Source: Hyalella azteca (taxonomy: Eukaryota > Arthropoda > Malacostraca > Amphipoda > Hyalellidae). From it: 64,000 bases of DNA. The notes under the pieces are model-generated. The model saw only the letters and a program-made list of their open reading frames with translations, searched no databases and was not told the DNA's origin. Numbering within the stretch: position 1 is the stretch's first letter; each line of letters opens with the position of its first letter. The DNA lies in assembly GCF_000764305.2 (NCBI RefSeq), contig NW_025939050.1, forward strand, positions 1 to 64,000, written 5' to 3'. A program made the translations under genes and the position numbers. Below are positions 1-12,099 of this stretch, in pieces.

Positions 1-933
1 GAACCGGGACAGAGCCTGTTGTCTCGTCTCGTCTCGTCTCGGATTAAAAAAAATACCAAACGCAGGAGTCTACTTCCAATACTGACAGTATTTTTTAATC
101 AGTCTGGGCGTAGACGTGGAAGTAATGTCATTTAAGTAGTTCGCTTATTAAACAATTTACATCTATTATTGACTGTTTCTAGATATTCGATAAAAAATCA
201 AACCGGAGCTTGCACGTGCCGAATTTTATGGACCTTTGGCTACACAATGCGTTGGTATTCGATCGTAATGCGGGAGGCATGAGCGCAAATGCCCATGAAA
301 ATTTACTAATTACGGATAATTGAGTCATTGATCTACCATTTAAATATGCATATTTTGCCGCGGTCCTAACTGCATTTGCTCCTAACCGCTGCAAATGTTC
401 AAGTTTGTTGCCTGGCAAGGAAGATATTGAAATATTGGATGTGATTTCTCAAAACAGAATTCAAATGGAATTTCCACCTTTAAATTGTCTGCTAATCACT
501 GGAAACTCGTACGAAGCTTCTCTCTTTGATATTTTTCTTTAATGCTTTAAAATTTTCTTATGAACTGGAATATCGCAAGAAGTAGGAGCGATTGGCTGAA
601 TTCATCACTAATTTCAGTACGAGATTTTTAAAAAATAGAGACTAATGCGTTAATATATAAGCCAGGTATCTCGATTTCATTGCTTTGTCATAATTTTTCG
701 TATAAATAGTCTTTAATTGCGTAACTGACGAATTTGTGTACGAGTGATTTTCTTTTCAAATTGATTATTTATAGACTAGTTCATTTTTATTTTACGAGTA
801 AATGTATACTTACTACGCGTTTATATACAACGGACAGCAGGTTAAATTTTGTCTCTAAAGAAAATTTGTTTCAACACAAAAACACTTTATTTTCGTTCTC
901 GACACAGGCAACGTTTAGAACCGGTCGCAGGTC
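1..933. other. Non-coding stretch, (GTCTC)n at its start
   Basis: A four-fold GTCTC microsatellite lies at about 21-41. Beyond that I see only AT-rich sequence with short, unrecognisable reading frames on both strands. Confidence 0.6.
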
Positions 934-1098
934 AATGGATAGCTTAAATTCACAAGCCAAGAAATTCGGGGCTTGCGCTGAAAAGATGACGAAGAGCCTG
1001 AGCCGCAGGCTTATTTATTGCGGCGTGGGGCCTTCTAGTCACCGATTAATTGATCAAGCAGGTGACACTGGCAGGCTCGACGTCGGCAGCAGCCGCTA
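934..1098 (+). other. Short unrecognised ORF after an acceptor-like site
   Basis: An ATG at about 934 opens a 54-codon frame ending in TAA near 1098. It is preceded by a pyrimidine-rich stretch ending in CACAG near 907, which resembles a 3' splice site. The frame is Lys/Arg/Ser-rich and locally richer in GC than its surroundings. I do not recognise the protein, there is no convincing splice donor, and it may be chance or a retroelement scrap. Confidence 0.15.
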
Positions 1099-1728
1099 AA
1101 CAAAATATCTCCTTGCGGAAACTGAACACGGATCGCATTAACAGTTGTAAATCGAACAAAAGTGCGAGATCTTTGCCACTGCTGTTCTAGAAGTTACGAT
1201 GTTACTATTATTTGGCACGGTTCGAAACAATCCATTGATTTACTGAGCTACGTTGTTTTTGTTTAAAAATTCACAAATGATTGAGTCTTTTCGAAATTTC
1301 GAAATCTCATTGTTACGGGAGAGCGGGTAACTATTAATAAATATAACAGAGCTGCCTAAACGCTCAATGTCCCCGGGCAGGAGACGTTACTGGTAACGAG
1401 GGTTGACGCATACAATAAAACCTACTAAGGCACAAGAATAAAATTCAACCCGAAGTTTTATTCAATCTAGACCAGAAACTGACACAAATATAAATACTAA
1501 CTACCTACTTCATCGGCAACTTAACTAAAAAACATTTATTCAAATAGTCGACCCGCGACAATTCTAAAACCTATTGACCTTTACACAAAACCGAACACGA
1601 GACGCGTCGACTTCCCGAGAGCCGCGTATCTCTTTCAGGGGAAGCCCTAATACATTAACGGGCGACCCCAAGCGGCACAGACACCGGGCCTAGAACACGA
1701 TGGCTCGACCCAGGCTAGCCTAGGTGGG

Positions 1729-2030
1729 TCACGCCTCTACGGGGAACTTCAAGATTCTAGTTAAACTCGTCATTAGGCGCTCCAATAGGGTACGACGGTA
1801 GGCGCCCAACGCGGCTCGGCTATGCAGAGCACACGGGAAACCAAGGGGCAGACTGGTCAAGTCGGCTCCCACGTCAGGTAAACACTGGAGGCAGTCAGCT
1901 TCTTCCAACGGTGCACGTTCACGCCACACACCCTTGAACAAACGCCTGAGAGGAACACTGTCGAATCTCAGAAGCTGACGCCACACCAGAAAAGGTCCCT
2001 CCCACCTGGGAAGCAGAATATGCCATTAAA
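1729..2030 (-). pseudogene. Possible gypsy-type integrase tail relic
   Basis: On the minus strand an open frame of about 95 codons begins with PRWEGPFLVW, close to the 'W-x-GPF-x-V' element found near the C-terminus of many gypsy (Metaviridae-like) integrases, and continues to a stop at about 1729. The rest of the frame is not recognisable. Downstream (1313-1720) a plus-strand TGTTAC at 1313 could be the edge of an LTR, but no second LTR was found. If the reading is right this is the last part of a pol gene with no upstream integrase core left nearby; if wrong it is a chance frame. Confidence is low because only one short motif supports it. Confidence 0.3.
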
Positions 2031-2289
2031 TCTCCCAAGCAAAAATAGGAAAAAAAAACCCACTTCACAATCCACTGAACTTCATATAAATTCTGAACCG
2101 GCAATATTAACAGCGTCTATGTACGACTCCTACACACAAGCCGAGCCTAACCGGCAATCACAACCAGGACGCTAACAACTCCTCACCTCATCCACGGAAG
2201 CCAACGAACCAAATGGCCAGCCTAAAACCGCTCAGCCCGCTCGTGACCTCGCGGCAGATTCGTTTAGAGAACACCTGCGTGTCAAACCT

Positions 2290-2499
2290 CTACATTGAAG
2301 GAATAGCGTGAAGCCACAAGCCACTCTCTCTCCTCGCCGCCGCAAGTAGACGAGCCCTGGATATTTGGTCCGCCGCTTCCAAAAGCCGCGCTGCGGAGGC
2401 CGCGGCCACAGGCCCATTCCAAGTCCTCTGCCGGCCCAAACTCGCGTCCTCGTGCAAAGCAATACCTGCGTTCCCATTGCTTCGTCTTTCATTGAGCAA
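2290..2499 (-). pseudogene. LINE-like RT C-terminal fragment
   Basis: The minus-strand frame contains QRTWNGPV, ARLLEAAD, RARLLAA and ESGLWLHAIPS in that order. From memory this order (QR-x-WD-x-P, RARLLAA, SGxWLxAxP) is typical of the region after the reverse-transcriptase domain in a family of non-LTR-type elements common in invertebrate genomes. The fragment is about 70 codons, has no palm motifs, and stops at 2290 right after the last motif, so it is a truncated relic. It lies on the same strand as, and upstream of, the putative integrase tail at 1.7-2.0 kb, but the two belong to different element classes. The plus-strand frame 2365-2601 is its antisense shadow. Confidence 0.45.
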
Positions 2500-4515
2500 A
2501 TAAATCCAATGACCCTAGCGTCATGCCTTAGTGTAAGGACCGGCCAATATTCCCGCAACGCCTCTTTCGTGCAAATCATCAAAAGGCTCAACATTAGATA
2601 AAACTGCTAAAAACAGTCAGTTTCGGCAGCAGACGTGGCATACGCGCCAAGCAAGTAGATGCTCCAACTCCATTAAGCGCTAATGAACTTTTTTATTGAG
2701 AGAAATTCTGCCGGCAATGATGTTCATTCTGGTTGCTCAACTCCACTGATGTCACGAGTGCTCATCCGCTTCTAGATGAAATCCTGAAGAGTCTAGTATA
2801 GTCGCTGGTTCAGCTACGAAAATTCTGCCAAGCTATTATGGCGGATAATTATGTGGGAGCGCCATGAGCTGAAGATCAAAACTGCATACATTAACGAAAA
2901 TCAATTTCCTAGGCGGGAAATGAGCTGCTATTGGCTACACGTTATTTTGAATTTGGATTCAGATCATCAAGAAACTTGGCATCGTAGCTTCAATAACTCA
3001 TAATTACGCGTATGAACAAAATCGCTCGAATAAAGATTTGACGTGTCTTTTGTGTGTAATTAAATGGCTAGTAATTATTATAAAAATTAGTTTTTCCAAC
3101 AAGTACTTATTTAGTATTATATCACTTGTAAAAATTTGCTATACGGGAGACGCGACATTGTTCGCTGAATGTATTGCATGACCATTGAGTGATTGTTTTT
3201 CTGTGAGGAAATGGTACTGAGGGTAGAAATTATAATTAAATGAGGATTTTGGAGCACATGCACAGTTAGATATCAATGCCCGCAGCTAATATTTTCATAA
3301 TTATTTGAAGAAGAGATCGAATTTATTGAAATGATTTCAATTGATTTTGTGAATATTGAACATGTATAAAATCATGAATTCCTCTCCGAACGTGTTATCC
3401 CTGACGCTAGCCATCTCTTTTCCATCATGAATGTTCCTTGACACGTTTTGAACTGCAGGTACTAAGTTTGGAACTGTTATGATGATCTTACACTGAAAAT
3501 GCTGCTGTACACATGTAGTAAATAGTAATCCTAAGCTTCATTTCATTAAAAAGTATCTAAATTTTTCTACAACAGCTTAATGAAACGGTTCAGGAGTTAT
3601 TGGTGTGGGGATAACGCACTGCTGCAGCATGGAAGTAATATTAATACAATAATAGTACTAAATCAGCTCATCCACATAAATTATTTTTTATTTTGCACGA
3701 CAGACTTCCATTAAATGTGTATGCGAAAACCACTCTAAAGTTTTCTATTTAGACTAATGGTGTATAGGAGCCGTAAAAAATAGGAATATGATGTGAGTGG
3801 CAGACACAGAATGATTTTTTCTATAGATTTTTATTAGAATAAAATTTAGACTACTCTCTTAAACGAAAATTCGAAAAAGATGATAGGTTTAGAAAATTTT
3901 CGAATTAAATATTATTTTGATAGAAGTCATTTGATGTTCCCATTTTCAAACGCTGTAGAAAACGACAAAATCTATATTTTACCGAGCAGTGAGAAATATT
4001 TTGGTCTTGAGGAACAATAAAAAATTTTGATCTTGATCACATTTATTAACATTCAAGGCTAATTTTTCTCCAATTTATCGGTATCATATTTTTTATTTAT
4101 ACTCCTAGAGCGTTAAAAGTGGTGTAAAAACTATGCTACAGTAATCGCTGCACTGAAGTTGTGCCAGAGTCTTACCGTAAACTGGTTAGGAAATATCGTT
4201 ATTTCTCGCTGCCTCGTTCTAGTAGTTAATTAGGTTTTTATATATGCTACGTAATTGTAGTTGTACTCTTTGTATTTACTGACATTCTAGGACTAACGAT
4301 CTTTCGAATAAGCTGGACTCCGATTGACGATCTTTGGTATAAGCTGGCCTCCGATATGTTGTTTATTAAGATCAGAGGAACTTCCGTCGCAATTTCTTTT
4401 CCTACAAGATTTTTTAGAGTTGACGATTCAGGCAATCAAGTGATTTCAATGCTTCTGGCTATTTAGATTCCAAAGCTGAAAGAAACGCAATAATTTGAAA
4501 ACAACATAAGTTATG

Positions 4516-4554
4516 CTCCTAATATTCGCTAAGGCAGTTGAAAAATATTAGGAG
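4516..4554. repeat. 11-bp-arm hairpin followed by T-run
   Basis: CTCCTAATATT at 4516-4526 is repeated in inverse at 4544-4554 and is followed within a few bases by a run of T. The shape imitates a bacterial terminator, but in this eukaryotic context it is more likely an AT-rich palindrome. Confidence 0.4.
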
Positions 4555-4820
4555 TGTTTTTTTTTCATTGAAGGGGGGGGGGCACTGCACTAAAAGCCTA
4601 CGAAAAGCGCAAAGCCAGAGTTTTTTTGAAGTAAAAGTGGCAAAATTCAAGGAGAGTCAAAATTGGACCTAGTTTGCCGTAGTTTGGCCTTCATTGCTAA
4701 TTCTACGTTGTAGTGGTAAGCATTCGTACGTTATTAATTTTCTTGCTAATTTTGTTCATTTATTTACGCCTTCATTTTACATGCGATTTTAATCTAGGGA
4801 TATCCGAAGCCTACATCCGG

Positions 4821-4853
4821 AGAATAGGTTTTACTAATAGTAAAATCTATTCT
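4821..4853. repeat. Nearly loop-free 33-bp palindrome
   Basis: The two halves of 4821-4853 are complementary over about 15-16 bases each, with one G-T wobble and almost no loop. A DNA cruciform or the remnant of a small foldback element are both possible. Confidence 0.5.
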
Positions 4854-6500
4854 CTGTCCCAGAACCCACACTGGCAAGGTGTGTACGTGCGTCCTGTCCA
4901 TTAGCATTTGTTAATACTCTGCGTGTCATCCGGTCTATTATTTATTCAGTATACATATATTCTAGCAAGGTATTATATATACTGATCAGTGTATATTATT
5001 GTGTATATATTTTAGTGATCCTATTCGTGTTATCTTTTATTCATTTTAATTTTGTTATTTCTCACCAGGAGTCTGAATCGTGACCCAAGTTTGTGAAATA
5101 TACTGTACGCACTTAAGGATCAAGTGAACTGTCATTACCCAAAGGAGATAATCAACTGAGAACCTGGGGCGGATCCCTCACAACGTTACTGAGCGTGTTT
5201 GAGAATGGTGAACGCTTAGTTCTTTTCCAGAATAATTATTCACAGTTTTCCCTTGTGCCGCGATTGGTTTGTCACTCGATTTTCATAGCTATGTATGTTT
5301 TGATTGGCAGAATTCAACCAAACAGATATAATTTTTCATTGCTAAAAGAATGCAGCTGAGCCGCTATGAAACCAAAATTAAAGTCCAATAAATGTTAGCA
5401 GATTTTGGATGCTCCACAATTAGACTAAAAATCGAGTTGACATGTAAGGTGCAAATGTCGCTAGCCTTCTGGTTTGTATTACGTATAAAAACACAGTAAC
5501 CCATGTTATGTCCGTAAACCTACAGGATCACGGCTGTTTAATTCGACTACCTGTTGTTCAGAAAAAAAGTTAGGTGTCATTTTTCACGAAGTTCTCCCAA
5601 GAGTTGAGTTAAACAGGCGAAGAGTGTACGTGATGAGGTTAAGGTAAGCGTGTTATTCTTAGTAAAATTTTATTGCATTCATTGAAGTTTACCAAATAGG
5701 GACTCAATGTATGCTGCTTCTATGTCAAATTTGAGAAAAAAGTTTCATGTCCCTGAACTTCTGTACAGGGAATGAAACAATGATCAAAATGTTTAATAAT
5801 AACTCCTTGGAACATATTACTATCACACTGTATCCAATGTGAACAGTAATTGCATGCAAATTTTAAGAGCATTGAATTGAGGCGGCTCAAAGAAACAAAG
5901 ATATCAGCATTGAATTAGAACGGCCCAGTCGTCAGGAGAGATCGAATTCTTGCTTAAACTCAGAAGTAGAGCGCGCTTTTTTTATCAGCTAGGACATGCA
6001 GAGTTCTGGCAATAAGACACATCTTTTACAGACAGAGGCATTCTTCGGAGATGTTTTTCAGCAGCTCGACGGGCATTAAGGAATGTATGAGTCTCCCTGA
6101 GATGCGCCGCACGCCGCATGCTCATCACGTCGGACTAGTCCATCAGACGGCACGGCTGCCACAAGAGGCACAAGCTCGAGCCTAATGGCATTTCCGACCT
6201 TCTTTTAGGATGTTCAAGTGGGAGTCTGCTAGCTCTCTTCGAACAGTCCAGGCAGACCACTGCCTACCGGCGAGGTAGGTAGTGGTATTTTGCTTGCATG
6301 GACAGTCCACAGTGTTAGGAACTGCTGACAAGAGATCACTGCGTGGATAAATCCACTACCCTTTTTTTATTAATTATCACTGATTAGTCATTTCCGTAGA
6401 AATTTATTCTTATAGAGAATGAATTTTTCCAGCTAAGTTTAGAATAAAAATTAAACCATCAAACATTCATTATTTAAAAATCCCTAGCACTGTGGACTTC

Positions 6501-6607
6501 CGTCAATTCACGAGAGGGACGTCAATTCATGAGAGGGAAAACGTCAATTCATGAGAGGGACAACGTTAATTCATGAGAGGGACAACGTTAATTCATGAGA
6601 GGGATAA
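6501..6607. repeat. 22-bp minisatellite, about five units
   Basis: The core TTCATGAGAGGGA recurs five times. Units start at about 6501, 6520, 6542, 6564 and 6586; the first is 19 bp long and the others 22 bp. Copies differ by one to three bases, mostly TCAATT versus TTAATT. There are no spacers between units, so this is an ordinary tandem array. Confidence 0.85.
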
Positions 6608-9600
6608 CGCGAGTCTTCGGTAACAAGAGTCATCTTCGGTGGCAATAGACAAAGCTCGTAATCGGAGAAATACGTTAGAAATTGTGTAAAAGTAAATTCA
6701 AATTGTAATTGGAGAAAAAATAACACATTTTGAAAACCTAATTTTCAATCGATAATGTTCGTTTCTATCATTTATCAACAAATAAAAACGTTAAATCTAA
6801 CAGTTTATGATGAATTTAAGGCGGAAGAATAACAAGGTGTAAAAGATGTTCTTGCATTTTAACATATTATAATTTATATAAAGTTAACTATGCACCAACC
6901 GTTGCATCGTATAAATCACAGCTGTCTCATTTTAGGCCTATCTGACGATCGTTAGCTGGTAACGTTACCAGCTAGTGACCGCTGACAGGCGAGAAGAAAA
7001 AGAACACTTCATCTCATTTCTTTCCAGAGCATTTATCGTCTCGTTATTTTGGTTCATTTCGAGGAGAATATTCCGAGACCTCGAAATCACGGCTGAAAAT
7101 AATCAGCAGGATGCAAGCTGACAACGTAGGCTGCAGGTCATCTATGTTATCTATAATATAACTAGAAGTAACTCACTAAAGAGCATATATATATTCCTTG
7201 GATCCAAATACATCACACCTGGAGTTTCGCATAATAGAATTAAGCTTAAATTCTAGCATGACGCAATAAATGAATTGTTGGTATGAGTTTATGTTTTCTG
7301 TGATTTATTTGCTAAATAATGTTCACAATGTTTTGAACATTATTTTAATGAATGTTTTGAGTAAAAATTCGTCCTTTTTTCGGTGTGTTCGAGTTGATTT
7401 GAGTTGATACTCTTGATTAATATGAAATGAGTTTTCTTAAATATTTTATTATAAAATTTTATTTTATTTAATATTTCCAACTTCCTTGAACTCGTTTTTA
7501 ATTTTTTGGTAAGGAGAAGATTTTTTGCTAACGATAAAAAAAGCACGATAAGATTATTTTTCAAATTGAATGAATTTTTTTTCGTGTGAGTGGTAAAATT
7601 TTTTATTTACGTATGCCTTCTCTTAGCATTATGAGCGAGATGTAAAACAGGTCTTGCCGTGTACTTAAACTGCACGAAGGAAAATGCTCGCATATACCTT
7701 CCCTTTTTGAGGCGCATACTTCTTTAAAAACATTTAAAACACTCGGGCGATGGGCAAACATACGAATGACCATAACTCTATTTTATTTACGTTACGTGTG
7801 CAACGTGCATGACACACGAGTCAATTAATTTAGACTAACGCCATAGGCGCGACGCTGGGTTCACAGAAATACGAGAGTCCTTGGAAATCATTGTCTCCGA
7901 AACCATTTTCATTCAATTTCATGGAAGATAGTCAGCATATTGGCATTTGATCATTTTCTTCCGACTATGACATCAATCTGATTACTAACAGTGTAATCAG
8001 ATTGATATTTCTATTGTAATTCTAGCTCTAGTAAATACTTGATTAAGGTTCAGGAAGCATCGAGTACACGCAAGAAGGAACTCCAATGAAAATCAAACTC
8101 CGTGAACGCGGCATCGTGAATTTGAACAGAATGCATGGAATTCAATATCGACCACTGCATGACCCTCGAACACATGTACTTATTTATACAATTAGCAGGA
8201 ATAGATGCAAAAATTTGCTTGAAGGATGCTTTGACTTGGACTTATTGACCTAAAAAACTTTCATATGAAATTAGTTGTTCTCTGAACGATTGATTTTCAG
8301 AACTTAATTGATAGCAAGGACGATACACTGACAACGAATTGCCTTAAATAATAGTCTCGAAAATAATAAGTTATTTAGAAGAAGTTTGTCCTAAGCAAAA
8401 CATGTTAAATTATGCCACAGACACTCATAAGCCAAAAGTTACGTAATATAAAAAATAGGCCTAAGGAAATAATGATAGTGAAATTTCATTTCACTGATGA
8501 CTCGTTACCAGTATCTATCGGAAAACTGGTTTTCAGAAAAGGTGTGCGACTTTTACAGCGCTTGACAGAGCTTCATTGAAGACGAAGCAGCCAACTGTCA
8601 TCATAACGTACGGACGAATTTTCACTGACAAAACAATTAATTTGAGCCAAAAATGTCAAGCGAATTAATTGTTTCATCACGAGTCTTTACATCTATACCT
8701 ACCTTTATAAATACTTCCCTGACTTCCCACGAGTTTGCTTGGCTGGCCACTATATTTCCGTTGATTTTATGTCCAGATGTCTCCTTGCATTCTCAATAAC
8801 AGCTACATGCAGTTTCTTCCGCCCGCAAACTCACAATTCTTCAAATCCACTTCTGATCTATTCTTTCCCCCTTCATAATCTCCTTAATCATGACTATTTT
8901 TTCTCATACGCCTCACAATCCGCCATCAGGTTCTACACAGGTTTCCGGAAAAAAATCTGCCCGATATATTATGTCGGGGGCGCATTAATTAGATAACATT
9001 CATTTCCAGTTGATCCCTTACTACTACTATAAAAATTCGTTGGATAAATGGCGATGGACAGGAACTTGGTTGTTATAATTAAATGGCTGTTACACTCTCA
9101 CCTCGAAGTGAAACAAAACCAAATAATTTTTTACCACTTTTCCATCTTTATACGCGTATAGGTGATTTCAAGTTATTCGCAGTGTCAAGCAAGCCATGCA
9201 GATGCCGATGACAGAAGACGCTGTGAATTTTCATTTGCATCCGTCAAACACGAGAAAGTGAAGTATAGTGTGAAAAGTGTATGTAAATTTTATAACAGAC
9301 AAGCTGACAGCAGATTAAAATGAAATCACCAGCACAGGCTAAAGCACAGTGAGAAATATTAAAATTCGCAATGATCACAAGAACCTCACCAAAGAGTGTT
9401 ACCAAAAGACTATAAGCGTTACCACTGAACAACACAGTAAAACACAAGTAGGCTAAGAACATGTACTGGCAGCGGTGGAGGCGGTTTTGTGTTCTACGCC
9501 CGACGAAGATAAAATTCATACTGACAAGTCGTGCTATTATCCTACACATTAGGTCCCGCAGGTACATACAGTAATGGTTCGAGAGAAGCTCGTTACCATC

Positions 9601-10217
9601 AGCTGAGTCAGTCTTTTGAATGAACTTCTTGTTCAGTCATGTCGTGAATATGACCCGATTACAAAATTGATGCCATTGTCGAGAGGTCATTGCCGGAGTA
9701 ATTACAAGATTATTCACACTTACACATGTTATACCCCAAAAAATATTTGGTCGGTATTCACCTCCACGCCCCTGATTCGATTTTGATAACGTATTCCAAT
9801 ATTTTGTTGCAAGTTATTTCAGCAGTGGAAAAATTTACTGAAAAATCCGATTTTCAGGATACTAAATTTATCGCACTAGTTTTCTACAAAATCGCTTCTG
9901 ATTCTCCACCTCCACAACTGACCAATTTATTGCATTCATGCCGTTACCAGAAATCTAATTTGAGCAATTTGAAAAATTAGTTGTTCAGTACAATTTACTA
10001 GTATTAATAATCAATCATAACGGTAAGAAAACCTGAGAAATTTGGTGCAGTTTTATTAGCTTTTATATAGCTAGGTAACTAGGTTAGCCGTAGTTAAAAT
10101 ATATTTTAAAATATAATTCACTCATAATTTTGAAAAAGACTATTTTTACTCACATGAGTGAAGTTTGATTATATTTACCTTCCAAGAAATTAATGTATTC
10201 TCATCAGAAACCTTAAC
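6608..10217. other. No recognised gene
   Basis: Only short frames without family motifs are present. Positions 6950-6990 hold a short TA-rich inverted motif around GGTAACGTTACC. The frames at 8739-8996, 9244-9567 and 9726-9980 lack any recognisable domain or convincing splice context. Confidence 0.55.
7972..8006. repeat. Perfect 14-bp-arm hairpin
   Basis: ATCAATCTGATTAC (7972-7985) and its exact reverse complement (7993-8006) surround a 7-base loop. No element termini or duplicated target are visible around it. Confidence 0.7.
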
Positions 10218-10267
10218 AGAAAAATCCAAGTCATCAGCCTGGTGAGGCTGATGACTTAGATTTTTCT
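10218..10267. repeat. 22-bp-arm hairpin with 6-base loop
   Basis: Arms at 10218-10239 and 10246-10267 match as reverse complements at 21 of 22 positions, with loop TGGTGA. The structure is unusually stable for this AT-rich setting because of the central AAGTCATCAGCC block. The loop is short for a microRNA precursor. A foldback transposon scrap or a hairpin locus are alternatives. Confidence 0.75.
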
Positions 10268-10549
10268 TTTATAACAAGAAAAAAAATTCAATATGTTATT
10301 GAAATTCAAATTGGGTGGTTAAGATAAAAGGTCTTTATTTCGTTTGAATATAAATGATGTCAAATTTAATAAGGTTATGGCATTCAACAAACGTCAAGAA
10401 ACCTGAAACGCAGAAACAATTCAACACAGATGAACTAGATGACTATTTGCATCAAATCTAAACAACAGGTCGAAAAAGTTGATTTAGTTATCCGGGAATA
10501 GAACCTGAAGAAACACTGGAAATTATTTCGCCGTTTTTTCTTCCTGTCT

Positions 10550-10854
10550 AGCTGCGTAGAAGTACGAGTCCTTCTATTTGTCAGGAGCTTATGAATGGCA
10601 CAATCATCAGCCTCCGATCGCGAGCATTACCTGACCCGACAAAAGTGTCTTCCGGCGCACTTTCATCAGAGGAGTGCAAGAGTTGGCTAGCTTATCCATT
10701 TTTTCGCTCGCCATCCGTTTTTTGATCCGTCAAATTTGGCAATCGTCTAAGCTCTAAGGCATCAATTTTTTGTGCCATCAAGCAATGGACTGAGGGTCGG
10801 AGCGCTGGCTTTGAAGCTGCCCTCGCGTCAGTCTCCGTAAAAAAAAAAAAAAAA
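10550..10854 (+). repeat. Possible poly(A)-tailed retrocopy
   Basis: A GC-richer segment of about 290 bp ends abruptly in a 16-base A run at 10839-10854 and is surrounded by AT-rich DNA. That is the outline of a retroposed transcript or SINE. I could not find a tRNA-like A/B box, a known protein, or a clear target duplication, so the 5' limit given is a composition estimate. Confidence 0.3.
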
Positions 10855-12099
10855 CTTCAGTCGCGACGAGTTATTGACTGAGGACCTGTACTCAAAACAC
10901 TCGATTGAATTTCGCCCTCTGCGTTCAGCATTCCATTAAATTTAAACTTTGTCAAAAAGCGTCCTTCCCGCATTCACGAAAAATGTGCAAAGCATTGCGA
11001 ACATTAGCAGTGGTCACCGATCGATCATGTTTGCAAAAATAATCAAGAATACCGTGAATACACGTTTTTAAGATAATGAATAATATATGTGTGAGCATTA
11101 GAAAGTGCTGCAATATTACGCCTGTTTTACATGCGTAAAAAAAACTTATGATAAAATTGGAAAAGCATGTCCCAGAAAGATGAATCGATGAAGGCAACAG
11201 TAAATAAATCAACGATGAATTATTGCTCATTTTAGGAAAAATATATGTTGAAAGATCCACAATGCGAAGTAGTTAAAATTTATATTTAGTGTCATTTATT
11301 AGAATCGTGTAAGAAATCGTTAAAGCTTTGAACCTAATCTTATATTTATTTTTAACCCAAACAAATATTCTCTTTCGTATATTTTCATCGAACAAAGAAG
11401 TATCTTTTTATATGCAGATAGAAAACAATAGTTCGTTTACAGAACAAAGTTCATTTGTGTCATCTGAATTAATTTAGGGCGAGATTCATATCTTCGATAT
11501 GCGATAATCTCGTTCTCACGAAATTTATCCGTATTTTTAAGTCTTGAGACTCCCAGGCAACGGATTATCAAAACATCGCTACGTATTCGTAGCCACTTAC
11601 ATGTTGCGTAAGTGCTGATTTGAAGACGTAACTCTAGCGGTAGTATTATCAACACATTTGCGCGGGACGCTCGGCACAAGAATTTGTGCGTAACTGTACG
11701 CCTGCTCGGAGGGGTCGTAAGCGGAGTTACGTACTAGTCTGGAGTGTCTGCTGAAGCAGACACTGATGAGGAACATTTTTGTAACGGAATTTGTCATCTG
11801 TTGCTTGATCGGTTAGTCTTCACACTCCTCACGATAGGTATTGATCAAATTAGTTCGCACCTTTCGTAGTTTCGCGGATTTGTTATCTCAACTTGTCAGC
11901 AGAGCCCAGCCGCGCGCACCATGTTTCATCGGCGTCGGGATCTGGCTGTAGATGAGGAATTATATTCCAAAAGGTTAAGTCCCTGTTTTATACTTGTATT
12001 TCTGGCGTGACTGGAGCAGGGACCCTCACGTTTTTGTTTTCCAGAAGAGCGTTGTTGAAAGCAATTGATCGTTTAATGACCAGATGAATCGTTGGAGCA
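10855..12099. other. No recognised gene
   Basis: Minus-strand frames 10952-11260 and 11437-11797 carry no motif I know. This is where the 3' end and 3' LTR of the minus-strand BEL/Pao element would be expected, but I could not find an LTR pair. Confidence 0.45.

Larger units (their letters stand above)
2600..6500. other. No recognised gene
   Basis: AT-rich sequence with short frames only. It holds a 10-G run at about 4573-4582 and hairpins near 4516-4554 and 4821-4853 (separate entries). Around 6050-6260 the base composition becomes GC-richer, without a frame I can identify. Confidence 0.6.

Noticed and set aside
4516..4565. Hairpin plus T-run as an intrinsic terminator
   Set aside because: The window is eukaryotic and no transcript or polymerase-III gene ends there.
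6501..6607. CRISPR-like repeated 22-mers
   Set aside because: Units are contiguous without spacers and the context is eukaryotic; it is a minisatellite.
11921..12083. Two-exon mini gene (ATG at 11921, AG|GTTAAG donor, TTTTCCAG acceptor near 12043)
   Set aside because: The second exon overlaps minus-strand BEL/Pao integrase remnants and the joined frame stops after about 30 codons; probably chance splice-like words.
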